Assembly (NCBI GenBank): GCA_019689955.1
Contig: JADGGM010000089.1
Coordinates: 1 to 8,688 of the forward strand
Source of the DNA: Gemmatimonadaceae bacterium
GTDB taxonomy: Bacteria > Gemmatimonadota > Gemmatimonadetes > Gemmatimonadales > Gemmatimonadaceae
Direction: 5' to 3'
Length of the DNA: 8,688 nt
A model generated the notes under the pieces. That model worked only from the letters and a program-made list of their open reading frames with translations, was not told the origin of the DNA and did not search any database. The stretch's first letter is position 1, and every line of letters starts with the position of its first letter. Both the position numbers and the translations under genes were made by a program. Shown piece by piece: positions 7,661 through 8,688 of this stretch.

Positions 7661-7699
7661 CGCTCGCCCCTGCGAGGGACGGGAAGGCAAAGCCGCTGC

Positions 7700-8269
7700 A
7701 TGACGCTGCCCAACCTGCTGCTCGCCCTCGCCCTCCTCGCGCTCCCCGCGCTCCCCCCGTCGCTCCGCGCGCAGTCCGCCGACAGCGCACGCGTGGGACC
7801 CACCGCGCGCCCGGGCTCCACCGCGGCCGTCGATACGCTCTTCCCGTCGCGCCGCGCCCGCGCCAAGCCGCCGATCTCCCCGCGCAACGCGTTCTTCGAG
7901 TCGGTCCTCGTCCCGGGGTGGGGGCAGGCCACGCTCCACCGCTCCACCGCCGGCGGGATCTACGTCGCCATCGAGGCGATGTCGATCGCGATGCTCATCC
8001 AGTCGAAGAAAGAGCTCTCTGCCGCCCGCGCCGCCGCGCGCGACAGCGTCTTCAACCCCGACTCGGGGCGCTTCGTCGTCACCCCGCTCGGCTCGCTCGT
8101 CAAGACGCGCAAGCAGGCGGTCGAGGACTGGACCGCGCTCCTCATCTTCAACCACCTCCTCGCCGGCGCCGACGCCTTCGTCGCTGCGCACCTCTGGGAC
8201 GTCCCGGTCCAGGTGACGCCGGCCGGGAGCCGCTACCAGGCAACGATATCGGCCAAGGTCCGATTTTGA
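7700..8269 (+). CDS. DUF5683-like secreted/membrane protein of unknown function
   Basis: The 189-residue product begins with a clear signal-peptide-like segment (hydrophobic about 5-19, then SLRAQS at 21-26, with likely cleavage around Ala24-Ser26). After a Pro/Arg-rich spacer comes [19 protein letters not shown] at about 68-86, which resembles the PGWGQ/PGLGQ motif of DUF5683 proteins. It is followed by a hydrophobic segment at about 87-100, a charged stretch, and a second hydrophobic region [20 protein letters not shown] at 144-163 with the DAHL-like AHLWDVP. This suggests an envelope protein with two membrane-associated segments. The molecular role of the family is not known to me. The start is the ATG at 7700; an in-frame extension back to 7562 would run through the tRNA and was rejected. 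Only 39 bases separate it from the tRNA, and the TGA overlaps the murI start. Confidence 0.82.
   Translation: MTLPNLLLALALLALPALPPSLRAQSADSARVGPTARPGSTAAVDTLFPSRRARAKPPISPRNAFFESVLVPGWGQATLHRSTAGGIYVAIEAMSIAMLIQSKKELSAARAAARDSVFNPDSGRFVVTPLGSLVKTRKQAVEDWTALLIFNHLLAGADAFVAAHLWDVPVQVTPAGSRYQATISAKVRF
8255..8258 (+). promoter_or_regulatory. Ribosome-binding site deciding the murI TTG start
   Basis: AAGG within CCAAGGTC lies 7 bases upstream of the TTG at 8266, inside the end of the preceding gene. No ATG or GTG occurs in frame before the conserved murI N-terminal motif. Confidence 0.5.
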
Positions 8270-8688
8270 CCACCCCGCACCCCTCGTCCGCTCCGCAAGC
8301 TCCCATCGGCGTCTTCGACTCCGGGATCGGAGGGCTCACCGTGGTCCGGGAGCTCGCCCGCCAGCTCCCGGCCGAGCGGATCATCTACTTCGGCGACACC
8401 GCCCGCGTCCCGTACGGCCCCAAGAGCCCGAGCACCGTGCGCCGTTACAGCCACGAGATCTCCTCGTGGCTCACCGACCAGGGGGTGAAGGCGATCGTCG
8501 TCGCCTGCAACACGGCCACGGCGCACGCGCTCGATGCGCTGCAGCGCGACTTTCCGATCCCGGTGATCGGGGTGGTGGAGCCCGGTGCGCGCGCGGCCAC
8601 GCGGGCCACGCGCTCGGGGCACATCGGGGTCATCGGTACCGCGGGCACGATCGCCTCGGGCGCGTACGAGCGCGCGATCCGCGCCATC
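8266..8688 (+). CDS. murI: Glutamate racemase (3' end outside window)
   Basis: MurI interconverts L- and D-glutamate, supplying D-Glu for peptidoglycan in the cytoplasm, without PLP or metal. The visible 141 residues cover the N-terminal half of the usual 260-280. They carry [10 protein letters not shown] at 17-26, with catalytic-site Asp18 and Ser19; [11 protein letters not shown] at 41-51; and [12 protein letters not shown] at 78-89, with catalytic Cys81. [10 protein letters not shown] and GVIGTAGTI follow, as in the family. The best start is the TTG at 8266, which overlaps the preceding stop as TTGA and has AAGG seven bases upstream; the first 13 residues form an unconserved Thr/Pro/Ser leader. 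The frame is open to the window edge. The TTGA overlap implies translational coupling to the DUF5683-like gene. Confidence 0.95.
   Translation, partial: MTTPHPSSAPQAPIGVFDSGIGGLTVVRELARQLPAERIIYFGDTARVPYGPKSPSTVRRYSHEISSWLTDQGVKAIVVACNTATAHALDALQRDFPIPVIGVVEPGARAATRATRSGHIGVIGTAGTIASGAYERAIRAI

Noticed and set aside
7663..7676. A small inverted repeat CTCGC-CCCT-GCGAG just after the tRNA, as a terminator
   Set aside because: The stem has only five pairs and is followed by GGGACGGG, not a T tract.
7562..7699. An N-terminal extension of the DUF5683-like gene
   Set aside because: It would translate straight through the selenocysteine tRNA and would bury the signal peptide internally.
1..8688. 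Selenoprotein genes with in-frame UGA in this window
   Set aside because: Every TGA at a gene end lies at the expected C-terminus of its family, and the SelD active site uses a Cys codon, so no recoded UGA is supported here.
1..8688. Mobile elements, CRISPR repeats, or a defence or biosynthetic system
   Set aside because: No direct-repeat array, transposase, integrase or unusual-composition island was seen; all genes are recognised families apart from the DUF5683-like one.

Overview
This 8.7 kb window is very GC-rich. All recognisable genes lie on the + strand and are packed tightly. Every gene belongs to a core or near-core bacterial family. The combination suggests a Gemmatimonadota-like bacterium: high GC, a SecD/SecF pair without a fused SecDF, and a secreted DUF5683-type protein ending in an 'AQ' signal-peptide region next to murI. 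That placement is an inference from style and context, not proven by a marker gene.

Layout from left to right: the C-terminal part of ribF (FMN/FAD synthesis); secD and secF (preprotein translocase auxiliary subunits), abutting with no gap; a strong hairpin; tatD (metal-dependent nuclease/hydrolase); fhs (formate-tetrahydrofolate ligase); ridA (enamine/imine deaminase); selD (selenophosphate synthetase); a tRNA gene with anticodon UCA that folds as a bacterial selenocysteine tRNA (selC); a small secreted/membrane DUF5683-like protein; and the N-terminal part of murI (glutamate racemase), which runs off the right edge. No stretch longer than about 140 bases lacks a protein gene, and the longest such gap (between selD and the DUF5683 gene) is mostly filled by the tRNA. 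No mobile element, CRISPR array, or phage gene is seen.

The most notable part is the selD-tRNA-Sec pair. SelD makes selenophosphate from selenide and ATP, and this is the selenium donor for converting Ser-tRNA-Sec to Sec-tRNA-Sec. The two genes are 5 bases apart and are probably co-transcribed, which implies that this organism reads some UGA codons as selenocysteine. The partners SelA and SelB are not in the window. The fhs-ridA-selD-selC order places a formate-activating enzyme just upstream. A Sec-containing formate dehydrogenase elsewhere in the genome would make that neighbourhood metabolically coherent, but this is speculative. The tRNA has a C at the position that is almost universally U33, and a G-A apposition at the inner end of its acceptor stem; both deserve checking.

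Several starts were chosen against the longest open frame: GTG for fhs and ridA, and TTG for murI overlapping the preceding stop codon. I see no clearly new multi-gene system here. The window is mainly housekeeping genes plus a compact selenocysteine locus.
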